DNA of 64,000 nucleotides from Salminus brasiliensis (lineage: Eukaryota; Chordata; Actinopteri; Characiformes; Bryconidae), in the NCBI RefSeq assembly GCF_030463535.1, contig NC_132883.1, positions 30,881,373 to 30,945,372 of the forward strand, in the 5' to 3' direction. Below, in pieces: positions 31,263 through 43,065 of this stretch. The position numbers were made by a program, and so were the translations under genes. The stretch's first letter is position 1. Each line of letters begins with the position of its first letter. A model generated the notes under the pieces. That model had not been told where the DNA came from. It saw only the letters and a program-made list of their open reading frames with translations, and did not search any database.

Positions 31263-31675
31263 GTGCCCGTGTCCTGGATGTCACCAGGTGACTTTGGCGC
31301 TATCGTTCTCCACTATTCTCCTCCTGATGCAGCCTGGCCCTGAAGTAGCACTGCCGTACGCTTCTGGACACTGTTTGGAAAAAGCCAGACACCAGGATCA
31401 TCGTCTCCTTCCCCCTGACCACTTAGCGATGAGTGAGCGAGATGTTTCCCCAGGTCTTCACTCCACTGCTGGCTGCGGGACAGGTCTGTCTGCGCTGACT
31501 TCGTAGAGAACTGGGTGATCTTTCGGCTGCCTCCTGTTCTCTAACACCGAGATGAGCTTCACTTGAGCCAACTGGGGTCCATCGTTCTCTCCGGTAACAT
31601 CAAGCAGGTGCCAGGCTAGGACTGACTGACCCTTCCCAGTCACACTGTCAGGTTAGTGAACTGCATAGTTGGCAG
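31263..31675 (+). pseudogene. C/S modules, unit 2
   Basis: Acceptor AG 31261-31262 and donor GT 31676 are both good, but the frame between has several stops. Confidence 0.45.
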
Positions 31676-31758
31676 GTAAGTGATTTACATGATTTACTTG
31701 ATTCCACCCATTTATTCTGTCACTTTTCTGCTTGTATTAAAAATTTATATATCAGTGT

Positions 31759-31797
31759 CAGTCTCCATACTGCAGGATTTGTCTGAAACACTATGAG
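31759..31797. other. 39 bp microinversion
   Basis: Reverse complement of the CTCATAGTGTTTCAGACAAA...GAGACT segment normally found after S (for example 3239-3276), with only about one mismatch. Flanks are in normal orientation. Confidence 0.88.
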
Positions 31798-31893
31798 TCT
31801 GTCCCCTGGATGGTTTGTAATTGAAATGTCAGAAAATCTTAATTTATATTTCTGAGTACAAGCAGTTTCGCATTGAATTTGGGCTGTTAAATA

Positions 31894-32270
31894 TACAGTG
31901 GGGCAAAAAAGTATAGAAAAAGTACCTAGAAAAATAAGATGTCTGTAATTTATCATAGATACACTTCAACTATGAGAGACAAAATGAGAAATAAATCCAG
32001 GAAACACAGTATAGGATTTCTCAAGAATCGTTTTGTAAATTATGGAGGAAAAGAAGTATTTGGTCACCCACAAACAAGCAAGATTTTTGTCTCTCACAGA
32101 CCTGTAACTTCTTTAAGAAGCTCTTCTGTCCTCCACTCGTTACCTGTATTAATGGCGCCTGTTTGACCTCGTTATCTGTATAAACGACACCAGTCCACAG
32201 CCTCAAACGGTCAGACTCCAAACCTCCAACCTGCTTAAGCCAGTACATGTCCAGACCTGTCTGAAGTGAA
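31894..32270 (+). mobile_element. Tc1-b fragment 3
   Basis: The end repeat is intact and the leader is near complete. The internal joint to CCAGTACATGTCCAGACC is the same as in copy 1. Confidence 0.8.
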
Positions 32271-32570
32271 CCACCTTAGTTCACTAGATCTCTGTGAAAC
32301 TAAATCAAAGCCGTAGGTCTGTTAATTACACTGGGGGGGTCAGAAATGCAATAAGACTTCCAAAGGCCCTGGATGAATCGATTTTACAATGAACTCTAAC
32401 TCTAAAAATACAGGTAATCTCTGAAAATGAAGATCCCAATATTCCTCTGGGTCCAGAGTTTTCAGAGACAGGATCAGAAACAGACAGAGGCGGCCGCCGT
32501 CATCCCAATGAGTGATTGAGTCAATTCAGGCGCTCTACTGACTCTGAGACTCTGTACCCGAGGTGACTGT
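32271..32570 (+). pseudogene. spacer and half N box 6
   Basis: N half starts at 32432, with a NotI site near 32490. Confidence 0.4.
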
Positions 32571-33014
32571 AAACCAATTAATTAGACTGCTTGTCTTACA
32601 AATTTAGAATAAACAGGAAGAGACGAGACACTGTATTCTTAGACCTTCAGGTTACTTTAATCCGGACCCCTTTGATATTTTCATTTTCACATTTGTTTTA
32701 GACCATTGACTTTTTGCAGCGATCCGGACTCAAAGGACGAAGATATCCAAAGCATTGCCTTAAGATCATTTGAGTCTCACAGTTGTCTGAACTGAGAAAT
32801 TCATTGGGATCCAGATTTGTTTTAAATTGGAAGATTCTAAGATTTTGTCTTTGAATATTTTGATTCTCAGGGTTGTTTAAAGCAGAGACTTTTTCAGAAA
32901 TTCAAATTTATTCAAAGTCAAAGTTTCTAAGACAAGTTTTTAGGATATTTAATTCTCAGTACTCTTCAACCTAGAGAATTTTGTAAAGAGATCTGAATTT
33001 ATTTTTTAGATTTT
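32571..33014 (+). repeat. U block 4, 3' truncated
   Basis: A deletion removes the last internal repeat and most of gag. Confidence 0.4.
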
Positions 33015-33063
33015 AGAGAATGTGCTTGTTTTAATTGTGGGAAATCAGACTGTTCTGCGAGAT
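33015..33063 (+). mobile_element. ERV gag scrap 4
   Basis: Only the CFNCGK part is left. Confidence 0.45.
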
Positions 33064-33830
33064 TGCAATATTTAGTAGATCCTCCTTTTGCAGAAATATC
33101 AGCCTCTAAACGCTTCCTATTGCTTCCAATGAGCGTCTGGATTCTGGTTGAAGGTATTTTGGACGTTCTTTACAAAATATCTCCAGTTCTCCAGCTTTAA
33201 ATCACACCCCAGATTTTTTGTAATATTCAGGTCTGGGGACTGAGATGGCCGTTTCAGAATGTCCTTGTTCCTCTGCATGAGTGCCTTAGTAGATTGTGAG
33301 CAGTGTTTTGGGTCGTTGCGCTGAGTAGTTGAACGATGCACAGTGACTCCATCTGCAGCAAGATGATGATGTAGGTCTTTGGAGCTGGTCTGTGGGTTGA
33401 CTATAACTGTTCTTACCATCCTTCGCCTTTTCTTGGCCTGCCACTTCGGGCCGTGACTAGAACTGTGCCTGTGGTCTTCCATTTCCTCACCGTGTTCCTC
33501 ACAGTGGAAACTGGCAGCTGAAATCTGAGAGAGCTTTTTGTATCCTTCCCCTAAACCATGATGTTGAACGATCTTTGTTTTCAGTTCATTTGTGAGTTGT
33601 TTTGAGGCTCCCATGTTTCCACTCTTCAGAGAAGAGGAAGAGAAAAACTTGCAACTGGCCACTTGAACCTCGTTCTCATAATTGGATTCACCTGTATATG
33701 TAGGTCAAGGGTCAATGAGCTTACAAAACAAATTTAGTGTTTTAATAATTAGTGCTAAAGGTATTCAAATCAATAAAACGACAAGGGTGCCCACATTTAT
33801 GCACCTGCCTAATTTTGTTTAAATAATCTT
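33064..33830 (-). mobile_element. Tc1-a copy 6 with 181-codon frame
   Basis: A single frame (33117-33662) runs from the DNA-binding start through NPQTSSKDLHHHLAADG and NDPKHCS to SPDLNITKNLG. It lacks the first catalytic Asp, so it cannot transpose by itself, but it could still encode a DNA-binding peptide. Confidence 0.85.
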
Positions 33831-34183
33831 CGTCTTTTTCTTTCTCCCCTCATGTCCTGAGCTGCCTGTCTGGAGTTGCCCTTTTTTGGTTGTTCCTGCG
33901 TCTTAGTATCAGGCCTGTCCCTCTACTCAGCAGCCTTCACCTGCTTCATCCCTCAAGGACAACCCCTCAGGGCAGTGTTCTCATTGATGGAGATTCTACT
34001 GAAAACCACTTAAAGTATCGAGCCCAAAGAGTAACACCACCGTCTCCTGTTTTCCAGATGCCAACTTCGCCAGATTGCTTCCCTTGGCATTGTGGCAGCA
34101 TGATGCCTTTGACACCATCATTCTCTACTGTTCTCCTCCCGATGCAGCGAGTTCCTGATGTTGGTGAACTGAATAGTTGGCAG
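33831..34183 (+). pseudogene. D module 4
   Basis: A one-base loss after GTCTCCTG-side sequence changes the ending to DVGELNSWQ, so the frame reads across the donor (GT 34184). Confidence 0.45.
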
Positions 34184-34264
34184 GTAAGTAATTTTATATA
34201 GTTTTTTTATTTTAATAACCATTTATTCTGTTATTTTTCTGCTTGTATTAAAAATGTATTTGGT

Positions 34265-34735
34265 CAGTGTCTGATCTTCAGTATCTGACACCCAGTCCTG
34301 AGGTGCTTTCCTATCTCTCTTTGAAAAGTGTGTACTATGTCTGTCTCCCTCTGTTTGAGCATCAGTTTAAGGCTCTTGAACCTCTTCTGGAGTCTGATCA
34401 ACACTGCTGGCTGTTGGAATTGGGGGGGGGTGCACCCCTCTTACCCTGGGATCATCAGCTTTCATTGACCTGGTCAGTCTGGGTTTGCTGTTCTTTAATG
34501 CACTTTGTATGAAATTTCATACAAGCCTGTGTTTAAGGGCTTTCCCTGTGTCTGGATTGTAGACTAGGTATGATGGACTGTTCTTGTCATACCTACAAAG
34601 ACTCCCGTTCACATTTTGACTCTAGCTTCTATCGGTCATGTTTATAAGTGTGGCATGCTGCTCCACATAATCTTCTTTTTGGAAGGTTATGCTTTCTCTC
34701 TGTCAGCGTAGAGTCATTGAATTCATATATAGAGC
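34265..34735 (-). mobile_element. copia-like fragment 6
   Basis: Contains a G run (GGGGGGGGTGCACC) that breaks the linker frame, and CGTTCACA in place of CTTTCACA. Confidence 0.78.
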
Positions 34736-34872
34736 TGCTGAGGTCTCACGCCTTTTCACCTGAGCCGCCTGGGGTACATCGTTCTCTCCGGGAACATCAA
34801 GAAGGTGCCAAGCCAGGACTGACTGACCCTTCCCAGTCACACCGTCAGGTTAATGAACTGCATAATTGGCAG
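34736..34872 (+). pseudogene. S module
   Basis: LNSYIELLRSHAFSPEPPG to GARPGLTDPSQSH is open on the plus strand, extending from antisense copia sequence. Donor GT 34873. Confidence 0.4.
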
Positions 34873-34984
34873 GTAAGTGATTTACATGTTTCCACCCATT
34901 TATTCTGTCACATTTCTGCTTCTATTAAAAAGTAATAGGTCAGTGACACTCTGAGCATTTCACTCAAATCCTGCAGTATTGAGG

Positions 34985-35443
34985 CTGTTTTTGTATCCTT
35001 CTCCTAAACCATGATGTTGAACAGTCTTTGTTTTCAGGTCATTTGTGTTGTTTTAAGGCTCCCATGTTTCCACTCTTCAGAGAAGATGCAAAGAGGAGAT
35101 TTGGCCACCTTAACCTCCTTCTCATAATTTGATTCACATGTATATGTAGGTCAAGGGTCAATGAGCTTAGAAAACAAATTTAGTGTTTTAATAGTTAGTG
35201 CTAAAGGTATTCAAATCAATAAAACAACAAGGGTGCCCACATTTATGCACCTGCCTAATTTTGTTTAAATAATTATTGCACACTTTCTGTAAATCCTATA
35301 AACTTCATTTCTCTTCTCAAATATCACTGTGTTCATCTACTTTGATGTATTCAACTGAAATTGATGATCTGAATAACCATTAATTTTATAAAGGAAAATC
35401 GTCAAAATTATCAGGGGTGCCCAAACTTTTTCACACCACTGTA
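34985..35443 (-). mobile_element. Tc1 MITE copy 2
   Basis: Right end CACACCACTGTA at 35443; left end lost in linker sequence. Confidence 0.8.
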
Positions 35444-36125
35444 TGCAGTATTTTTAAAACGGCTTTCTTTCATTTACGCAACATTTGCTAAACTCCGCAG
35501 CATACTTTCCCAGGGTGCACGCATTCAGAACCTCAAGGCTGGACTGCAGTGCACTGTAGGCTGGAAGTCCAGGTAAATCGCTTCATAAGATCCAGCTTGT
35601 TCAGAATGCTGCTGCCACGGAAATCTGATCATATTAGTCCAGTTCTTTCATCCTTACACTGGTTACCTGTTAAATTCAGTACAGATTATAAAATACTTCT
35701 AACATATTAATCTCTCAATGGTCTGACCCCACTTTATCTGGAGGAACTTCTTACACCTTACAACCCTCCACGTACACTCCGCTCACAAGATGCTGGCCTA
35801 TTATCAGTCCCACGTATTAGAAAAACCAGTGCAGGAGGAAGAGCGTTCTTTCATAAAGCCCCCAACTTTGGAACAACCTCCCTGTTAATCTACAGGAATC
35901 AGACACACTCTCAGTCTTTAAATCTGGAATAAAATCTTCTCTGTTTACACCAGCTTTCAGAGAACTCTCCAGTTGTGTGTTCTGTCCTGCTCTGATTACA
36001 GTTCACCACTGTTCTGTCCTGCTCTGATTACAGGCTGTTTATTACTATTATTGTGGTTGTGTCTCTAACTATTTCTGCTACAGGTCTACAGGTCACTAAA
36101 CGTAAAGCTTGTTCTAATCTTTATG
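35444..36125 (+). mobile_element. L2/CR1-like LINE 3' end, copy 4
   Basis: As copy 2, with small deletions at the VHAF and ARVRT positions. Confidence 0.83.
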
Positions 36126-36837
36126 TTTTTCTCTCTCTCCTCATGTCCTGAGCTGCCTGTCTGGAGTTGCCCTTTTTTGGTTCAGTTTGTGTGTCTTGGT
36201 ACTTAATGGGGGACTTGGTACTATTTTTGTGGCTATGTCTTTTTATTTGTTTTGTCTTCTGTGTTTTTTCTCAGGAGCTTTTCAGGAGGTCGTCAAGCTA
36301 TTACGGCAGATCCAGCTGCTGTTGTAGAGGCAGTCCAAACTTCACTGGCGGAAGACAAGGCTGGGGGCTGCCCGTCACCTCCAATGTGACCGCGGGGGAC
36401 ACAGAGGGTCAGCGTCTCCTCTCCCGCACCTGAGAGGGCCTGGAAGTGTCAGCGTGGCTGGGAAAAGCCGAGGACTGTTCCACCTCTACCAGCTGGTTCG
36501 AGGACCTCAGCTCTTCACCTGCTACGGCACAGAGGACGAGTCCTCAGGGCGGTGTTCTCACTCTTGGAGATTCTTCTGTAAAAATCCTGAACAGTAATGC
36601 TGCGGTCTCCTGTTTTGCAGGTGCCCGTGTCCCGGACATTGCCAGGTGGCTTTGTCACGATCGTTCTCGACTATTCTCCTCCTGATGCAGCTTGGCCCTG
36701 AAGAAGCACTGCTGTACACTTCTGTACACTGTTCAGAAAAAGCCAGACACCAGGATCATCGTCTTCAACCCCCCAGAACCCCCCCTTCCGCCCACTTACC
36801 GACAAGTGTAACTGACTGACTGTACAGCAAGGTGTTT
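36126..36837 (+). pseudogene. F module 3 (A/B/C)
   Basis: Acceptor AG 36273-36274. The B segment holds CTACGGCACAGAGGACGAG in its normal orientation (36506-36540), which is the reference for the inversion at 50610. Confidence 0.5.
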
Positions 36838-37125
36838 TTGTCAGACTCAGTTCTGAAGTCTTCGACCGGCGTTACGTTTACTGCAGGATTAAAGTATTTC
36901 TCTACATTCCTAAGACTGACTGATCGAGTTGATTCTTTAGGTGCAGAGAAACAAATCCCACTACCACAGTTTTGGAGGTTCCACCAAGATCCCAATATTC
37001 CTCTGGGTCCAGAGTTTTCAGAGACAGGATCAGAAACGGACAGAGGCGGCCGCCGTCATCCCAATGAGTGATTCTGAGTCAATTCAGGCACTCTACTGTC
37101 TCCGAGACTCTGTACCCGAGGTGAC
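36838..37125 (+). pseudogene. N box 7
   Basis: TGC or TGT replaces TGA in MSDSESIQALY(C)LRDSVPEVTV, so this is the only copy where that short frame reads through. Confidence 0.4.
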
Positions 37126-37699
37126 TGTAAGTAAATGAATTAGACTGTTTGCCTTACGAAATTAGAAGAAACAGGAGGAGACGAGACGCTGTAATCTTAG
37201 ACCTTCAGGTTACTTTAATCCGGACCGCTCTGATATTTTCATTTTTAAATTTGTTTTAGACCATTGACTTTTTGCAGTGATCTGGACTCAAAGGACGAAG
37301 ATGTCCAAAGCATTGCCTTAAGATCATTTCAGTCTCACAGTTGTCTGAACTGGGGAATTTCTTGGGATCCAGATTTGTTTTAAATTGGAAGATGTCTTGG
37401 AATATTTTGATACCCAGGGTTGTTTAAAGCAGAGACTTTTTCAGAATTTCAGATTTATTCAAATTAAGTTTCTAAGATATGATTTTAGGATATTTAATTC
37501 TCAGTACTGTTCAGTCTAGAGAATTTTGTAAAGGGAATGTATTTGTTAGGAAATGTAAAGATTTTAAATCAAGGTTTTGGAAAAAAAAAATTAATTTTCA
37601 GGACTGTTCAAATCAGAGATTTTGAAGGTTAAAAGACAAGGGAGCAGAGTTTATAATACCCAAAGAGTTCAAACTATACACGTGAAATAAATTAAAAGG
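37126..37699 (+). repeat. U block 5
   Basis: Full set of internal repeats. Confidence 0.4.
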
Positions 37700-37839
37700 A
37701 GACATTGTTACAAGCTCAGTTAATGTACTGCTGGACTGAGGCAGGGGACTCTGGAGCAGACCAGCTTTAAGGTAGGAGAGAATGTGCTTGTTTTAATTGT
37801 GGGAAATTGGACTGTTTTGTGAGATTTCAATATTTAGTA
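37700..37839 (+). mobile_element. ERV gag remnant 5
   Basis: Same boundaries as remnant 1. Confidence 0.5.
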
Positions 37840-37990
37840 GGTCCTCCTTTTGCAGAAATAACAGCCTCCAAACGCTTCCTATTGCTTCCAGTGAGAGTCT
37901 GGATTCTGGTTGAAGGTATTTTGGACGTTCTTTACAAAATATCTCCAGTTCAGTCAGGTTTTATGGTTTCTGAGCAAGGACAGCGAGGGT
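37840..37990 (-). mobile_element. Tc1-a copy 7, 3' end only
   Basis: Stops at GAGCAAGGACAGCGAGG, joined to copia at a position different from copy 5. Confidence 0.72.
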
Positions 37991-38004
37991 AGGGAGAGAT
38001 CATC

Positions 38005-38250
38005 AGGTTTCATTGACTGGTCAGTCTGGGTTTGCTGTTCTTTAACACACTTTGTATGAAATTTCACAAGCCTGTGTTTACTTTCCCTGTGTCTGGATAG
38101 TAGACTAGGTATGATGGACTGTTCTTGTCGTACCTACAAAGACTCCCTTTCACATTTTGACATTGTGTCATGTTTGTAAGTGTAGCATGCTGCTCCACAT
38201 ACTCTCCTCTTTGAAAGGTTATGCTTTCTCTGTCAGCGTAGAGTCATTGT
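38005..38250 (-). mobile_element. copia-like fragment 7
   Basis: Short internal losses (GTTTACTTTCCC and ACATTGTGTCATG). The stop-bearing KLESKCER side is removed. Confidence 0.72.
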
Positions 38251-38255
38251 TCGTA

Positions 38256-38294
<39 letters not shown>
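38256..38294. repeat. (GT)n(TA)n compound microsatellite
   Basis: About 21 bp GT followed by about 19 bp TA, exactly at the joint of copia with an N box. Confidence 0.93.
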
Positions 38295-38545
38295 GTATTT
38301 CAGGATTACAGTGTTTCTCTACATTCCTAAGACTGACTGATCGAGTTTTCTTTAAGTGCAGAGAAGCAAATCCCACTACCACAGTTTTGGAGGTTCCACC
38401 AAGATCCCAATATTCCTCTGGGTCCAGAGTTTTCAGAGACAGGATCAGAAACAGACAGAGGCGGCCGCCGTCATCCCAATGAGTGATTCTGAGTCAATTC
38501 AGGCGCTCTACTGACTCCGAGACTCTGTACCCGAGGTGACTGTGC
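38295..38545 (+). pseudogene. N box 8
   Basis: Lies only about 1.4 kb after N box 7 because the intervening D-to-F part is deleted. NotI site near 38463. Confidence 0.4.
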
Positions 38546-38930
38546 CAAATAAGATAAAGTGGGTGCAACAGTTTCAGTACTTATGAAGGAGTCAGTACCC
38601 ATATCTGTCAGTACGGGCACAGTTCTAACAGTGGATGTTTCAGGCTTACCACTCAACATTTTTGCAGTCCTGTGAAGGTGAAATTGGGTAATAGATCAGT
38701 AAAACACAAAATTTACTAGAACGTGACTTATTGGGAGCTTTCAGTCTAAACCTACAATGTACAGATTCAGGGTTTTCTGCTGCTAGTCCTAGTATAGGGA
38801 TATTTCCTCTTAAAATAGACCCAGTAGAATATTCTTGATCTGACAGAGCAGAAAACCTGATGTGTCACATGGAGCTCTGTCCAAGGTTGAATAGAAGAAT
38901 CCTCCATTTTTACATTGTTTTATTTGTCTC
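38546..38930 (+). other. K linker
   Basis: As 8986-9345; the acceptor-like end is joined late into J. Confidence 0.4.
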
Positions 38931-39200
38931 CAAGAAGGTCGTTAAGCTTGACTGCTGTTGTAGAGGCAGTCCAAACTCCACCGACTGAAGACTAGGCTGG
39001 AGGATGCCCGTGGCCTGGAAAAGCAGAGGGCGCCTCCACCACCACAGACGGTTTTCACCTTAACTAGAGGTTATCAGTTCTTCGCCTTCACCTTCTCCTT
39101 CACCGAGGACAACTCCTCAGGGCAGTGTTTCCATTGTTGGAGGTTTTACTGTAAAACCTTTTAAAGTATCGGGACCAAAGAGTAAAGCCTCAATCTTTTT
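38931..39200 (+). pseudogene. J module 4, leader and A start deleted
   Basis: Begins at AAGGTCGTTAAGCTTGAC. B is intact in frame. Confidence 0.45.
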
Positions 39201-39219
39201 CTTTTTTCCCCCCTCCTCA

Positions 39220-39537
39220 GGAGTCCTGGATGTTGCCAGGTGGCTTCTGTACCATCATTCTCCACTTTTCTTTGCCCGCTTCAGTGAAGCCCTGAAGGAG
39301 CTCAGCCACACACTTCTGGACACCACTCGGAAAAAGACAGGACGCCAGGTTAGGCAACTGGATAGTGGGCAGGTTATTAATTTACATGATTTACTGGAGT
39401 TTATAATCATTTATTCTGTCATTTCTCTGCTTGTTTTGAAAAGTAATACATCAGTGTCCCTCGGTGTATCTCAGACAAACCCTGCAGTATGGAGACTGTG
39501 TCTGTCTCCCGGAGGGCGCAGAGAAAGACGACCCTAA
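39220..39537 (+). CDS. C' open frame 3
   Basis: 105 codons, one more than copies 1 and 2, through an in-frame 3-base insertion in the TTTATAATCATTTATTC region. Otherwise as copy 1. Confidence 0.3.
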   Translation, partial: GVLDVARWLLYHHSPLFFARFSEALKELSHTLLDTTRKKTGRQVRQLDSGQVINLHDLLEFIIIYSVISLLVLKSNTSVSLGVSQTNPAVWRLCLSPGGRRERRP

Positions 39538-40205
39538 CAGTTTTATCAAGAAGCAGCTCAAAGTTTGGCTACTAGTACCAGTTATACTTCAGTTTATTTT
39601 GAATGTCTTGAGCTGGAACATTTTAATGGTCTAAATGAGCCTCTTAAACGTGCAAGTTTGGTCTGATTAAGAATCCCATTTGAGAGATGTTAATATTCCC
39701 AAATGCAATAAATTCTATAGAGTTGCTTCTTTTGCAGCTGCAAATACTACAAATAAAGGAGTTCTTATCTTGATATAGAGGAATTGGGAGGTTACTATTT
39801 AAAACCAAGGACGGGATGAAGAAAGGAGAATAACAGACATTACAACAAAAGTAAGAAATGAGAAAATGACCTTTATTTCAGTTCACGCTCCAAATCCAAG
39901 AGATCCCATTTTCTTTTCTGTTGGATTATCTAACAAATCTAGTGGACTTTCAGTTAGTGGTGGGAGCAGATATGAGTAGTCATTAATCATTTATTAATTA
40001 AACAGATCAGGGGGTGATATTTCTCGATCAGCTGGCTGCTAGTTTCGAGCTTAAGCTATGTATTACCGCCTTGTCTTTACTCGACTGCTGGCAGCATCTT
40101 AATCCGAGCACTAAGCAATAAACATTATCTGCAAGGCACAAATCTTTGAAAGCCCTCAAATCAGGAGTGAATTAACCGAATTTCTTATGTTGAATCAGGG
40201 TTCAG
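39538..40205 (+). mobile_element. L1-like fragment 4
   Basis: The endonuclease-like start is present; the LPQLSTDEAS part is deleted at GTTCAGTGATCAG. Confidence 0.65.
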
Positions 40206-40490
40206 TGATCAGACGATTTGCTCAATATAATGAGCTCCTCTAAATCGTCATCATGTAGATTAGAGCCGGTACGAACACCGCTGTTTAAACAGGCACTGCC
40301 AAAGGTTGGTAAACCATTAATTGACATAGTTAATGCATCTCTTGGGATGAACTTCATACCATACCATAAATCTCTTAAATTGGTGATTATAAAGCCCATT
40401 ATTAAAAAGCCTAATCTGGACCCCCATGACCTGGCCAGTTATAGACCAAGTTCTAATCTACCCTTCGTCGCCAACATTTTAGATCTCTTC
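40206..40490 (+). mobile_element. L2/CR1-like RT fragment 3
   Basis: Same frame as the other two copies, with a 6-base insertion (ACCATACCATAAATC) that keeps frame. The N-terminal part and hairpin region are absent. Confidence 0.83.
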
Positions 40491-40916
40491 CCCCCTCATT
40501 TCCTCAGCTGCCTGTCTGGAGTTGCCCTTTTTTGGGTCAGTTCCTGCGTTTTGGTATCAGGCCTGTCCCGCTACTTAGAGTTCCAACACAACCATCCTTA
40601 CACCCCCCCCCCTCTCTCTCACGCGCTCGCTCTCTCTCTCTCGCACTCACTCTCTCTTTCTCGCGCTCGCTCTCTCTCACAGAGATGTCCTGCCATTGGT
40701 GTCCATTGATCCATGTTCCAGAATCAGGCCTGTCCCTCTACTCAGCAGAGCTTTTTTACACAAGGCTCCTAACCTTTTCTTTCTTCCTTTCCTTCCTTTC
40801 ATTTCTCTCTTTATCTCTTTTGCATGTGCTGTGGTGCCCTGTTCCTCCTGCTGTGCCCTGATGTTCGCTCAGATACGCATACTTAATCAGCACTATAACA
40901 TTAACGCTAATCATAT
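40491..40916 (+). other. G spacer 3 with CT/CG-rich tract
   Basis: 40602-40682 is C-rich, then CT repeats interspersed with CGCGCTCG. The CT expansion is the largest of the G copies. Confidence 0.45.
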
Positions 40917-41260
40917 GTCCAGCACCTACTCACTCATACTTCATAACCTGTTCCTACAATAGCTATAGCTCTTCATTATCTCTGAGTGTATCTACAACCC
41001 TCTTTTGCACACTGGATCTGTAGGAACAGCTAGGTTAGTATTTACTAGTTCAAGTACTGCTTTTGCTCGAGCATCAGGTTCTGTTTCTACTCTTAGCAGA
41101 TTTCTCTTGTCTGCAGACTTTACAGTTCAGTTTATCAATCTTACCCTTGATTTTCATGCTCTCTCCTGCATAATGTGAAACATTACAGTGAACAAGGATT
41201 TCATGCTCTGAATATTTTCACACATTGTAACCATCACCACTGTGATCATTGACCACATTC
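40917..41260. other. spacer with one minisatellite unit
   Basis: A single 69 bp unit relative (40917-40983), then spacer shared with 20701-21084. Confidence 0.5.
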
Positions 41261-41714
41261 AGGCAATAAAGCCTATTGTACTCTTTAATGGGGAACTTGG
41301 GACTGTATTTCTGGCTGTTTGTCACATCCTTGGTGAGAATTCAACGGCTGTCGCAGTTTCATTCTGAGTGCATCAACTCCTCAAGGTATAGTTATTGCAG
41401 TTGTTCACACAGAAGTGGTCGCGGCGGCATCACCTCAATTCAGTTCAGTTCTATGCACAACCCAAACCTCAGGTTCTGAAGCTAATCATTAATAACCTTC
41501 CAGAGTACTCTGTCTCACTGACCGTCATCTGTCTGTTTACTCTCGAGGAACATGGTGACCACGGGGGAACGAGCTCTCCAGATGTCGTCTAGCTTGACCA
41601 GCAGATCCAGCTGCTGTTGTAGAGGCAGTCCAAACGCACCAGACGACAGATGAGGCTGGAGGCTGCATGTGACTCCTTCAATTAGGCAGTCTTAATTCCA
41701 GCCCCACCGGTGCA
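41261..41714 (+). pseudogene. H module 2
   Basis: As H module 1 and open to NPNLRF. HB is deleted after CCCCACCGGTGCAGC. Confidence 0.4.
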
Positions 41715-42000
41715 GCTGATATAATTCTGTGGATATGTGCAAAATTTGTGTTCTTGGTCAACGTCCTGGTGTCTATTGAACTACTGCTCAGAGGCTGTTG
41801 CTATTCCTCTTTTCGTCCTTGTGGGGGCACTAAAACCCCATAGTTTAAGCTGTGGAAACGGTCAGAGGCAGGTTAAAGCTGGTGTCTTGCTAGAAGCTCT
41901 GAGTGGTAATTATTAGTTTTGTTTCTCCTGCCTGTTGAGCGTATACACATCTCTCTTTGAATTTAGTCATTTAGTAGCACTACGATATAGACCTGGAACC
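41715..42000 (+). other. P-type intron-like spacer without P
   Basis: Homologous to the 3' half of the P1 spacer. Promoter and exon 1 are deleted, so this unit has no candidate start. Confidence 0.5.
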
Positions 42001-42271
42001 TTTCTGAACTTGGCGGCCACGGAGGAACAAGCTCTCCAGATGCTCTGCAGGGAGGTCGTCAAGCCTGACCGACTGATCCAGCTGCTGTTGTAGAGGCAGT
42101 CCAAACTCCACCCACGGAAGACGAGGCTGCCTGTGGCTCCTCCAACACGACCGTTTTAACTGCAGCACTATCGGTGCGGCAACTTCTCAGGTCGGTGTTC
42201 TCATTGTTGGAGATTCTTCTGTAAAAAAGTATCGACCCTAAAGAGTAATGCTGCGGTCTCCTGTTTTCCAG
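42001..42271 (+). pseudogene. A/B modules, unit 3
   Basis: The NotI site at A is lost (GGCGGCCACGG). A 12-base deletion lies in KTRLEAA. Acceptor AG 42270-42271. Confidence 0.48.
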
Positions 42272-42541
42272 CTGCACGTGTCCTAGACATCACCAGGTGA
42301 CTTTGGCACCATCGTTCTCCACTATTCTCATAGTGGAGACTATTCTCAGGTCTGTCTGCGCTGGCTTCGTAGAGAACTGGGAGAGCTTTCGGCTGCGTCC
42401 GGTCCTCTAACACAGAGATGAGCTTCACCTGAGCCGTCTGGGGTCCATCGTTCTCTCCGGGAACATCAAGCAGGTGCCAGACCAGGACTGACTGACCCTT
42501 CCCAGTTACACTGTCAGGTTAGTGAACTGCATAGTTGGAAG
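42272..42541 (+). pseudogene. C/S modules, unit 3, with hairpin
   Basis: Most of C is deleted between CTCCACTATTCTC and AGGTCTGTCTGCG, with a new hairpin at the joint. Donor GT 42542. Confidence 0.45.
42316..42339. repeat. perfect hairpin at a deletion joint
   Basis: TCTCCACTAT (42316-42325) and ATAGTGGAGA (42330-42339) around four bases. The right arm is absent from all paralogues. Confidence 0.92.
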
Positions 42542-42761
42542 GTAAGTGATTTACATGATTTACTTGATTCCACCCATTTATTCTGTCACTTTTCTGCTTG
42601 TATTAAAAAGTAATAGATCAGTGTCTCTCATTGTGTTTCAGACAAATCCTGTAGTATTGAGACTGTCTGTCCCCCGGATGGTTTGTAATTGAAATGTTAG
42701 AAAATCAGAATTTATATTTCTGAGTACAAGCAGTTCCGCATTGAATTTGGGCTGTAAAATA

Positions 42762-43065
42762 TACAGTGGGGCAAAAAAGTATTTCTTCAGCCACTGATTG
42801 TGCTGATTGTGAAGTTCTCCCACCTAGAAAAATGAGAGGTCTGTAATTTATTATAGATACACTTCAACTATGAGAGACAATATGAGTGAATAAATCCAGG
42901 AAACACAGTGTAGGATTTTTCAAGAATTTATTTGTAAATTATGGTGGAAAATAAGTATTTGGTCACCCACAAACAAGCAAGATTTCTGGCTCTCTTACCT
43001 GTATTAATGGCACCTGTTTGACCTCGTTATCTGTATGAGACACAAGTCCACAGACTCCAAATCAT
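42762..43065 (+). mobile_element. Tc1-b fragment 4
   Basis: End repeat intact; the CTCACAGACCTG part is deleted and the 3' joint lies at GACTCCAAATCATATTTG. Confidence 0.78.
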
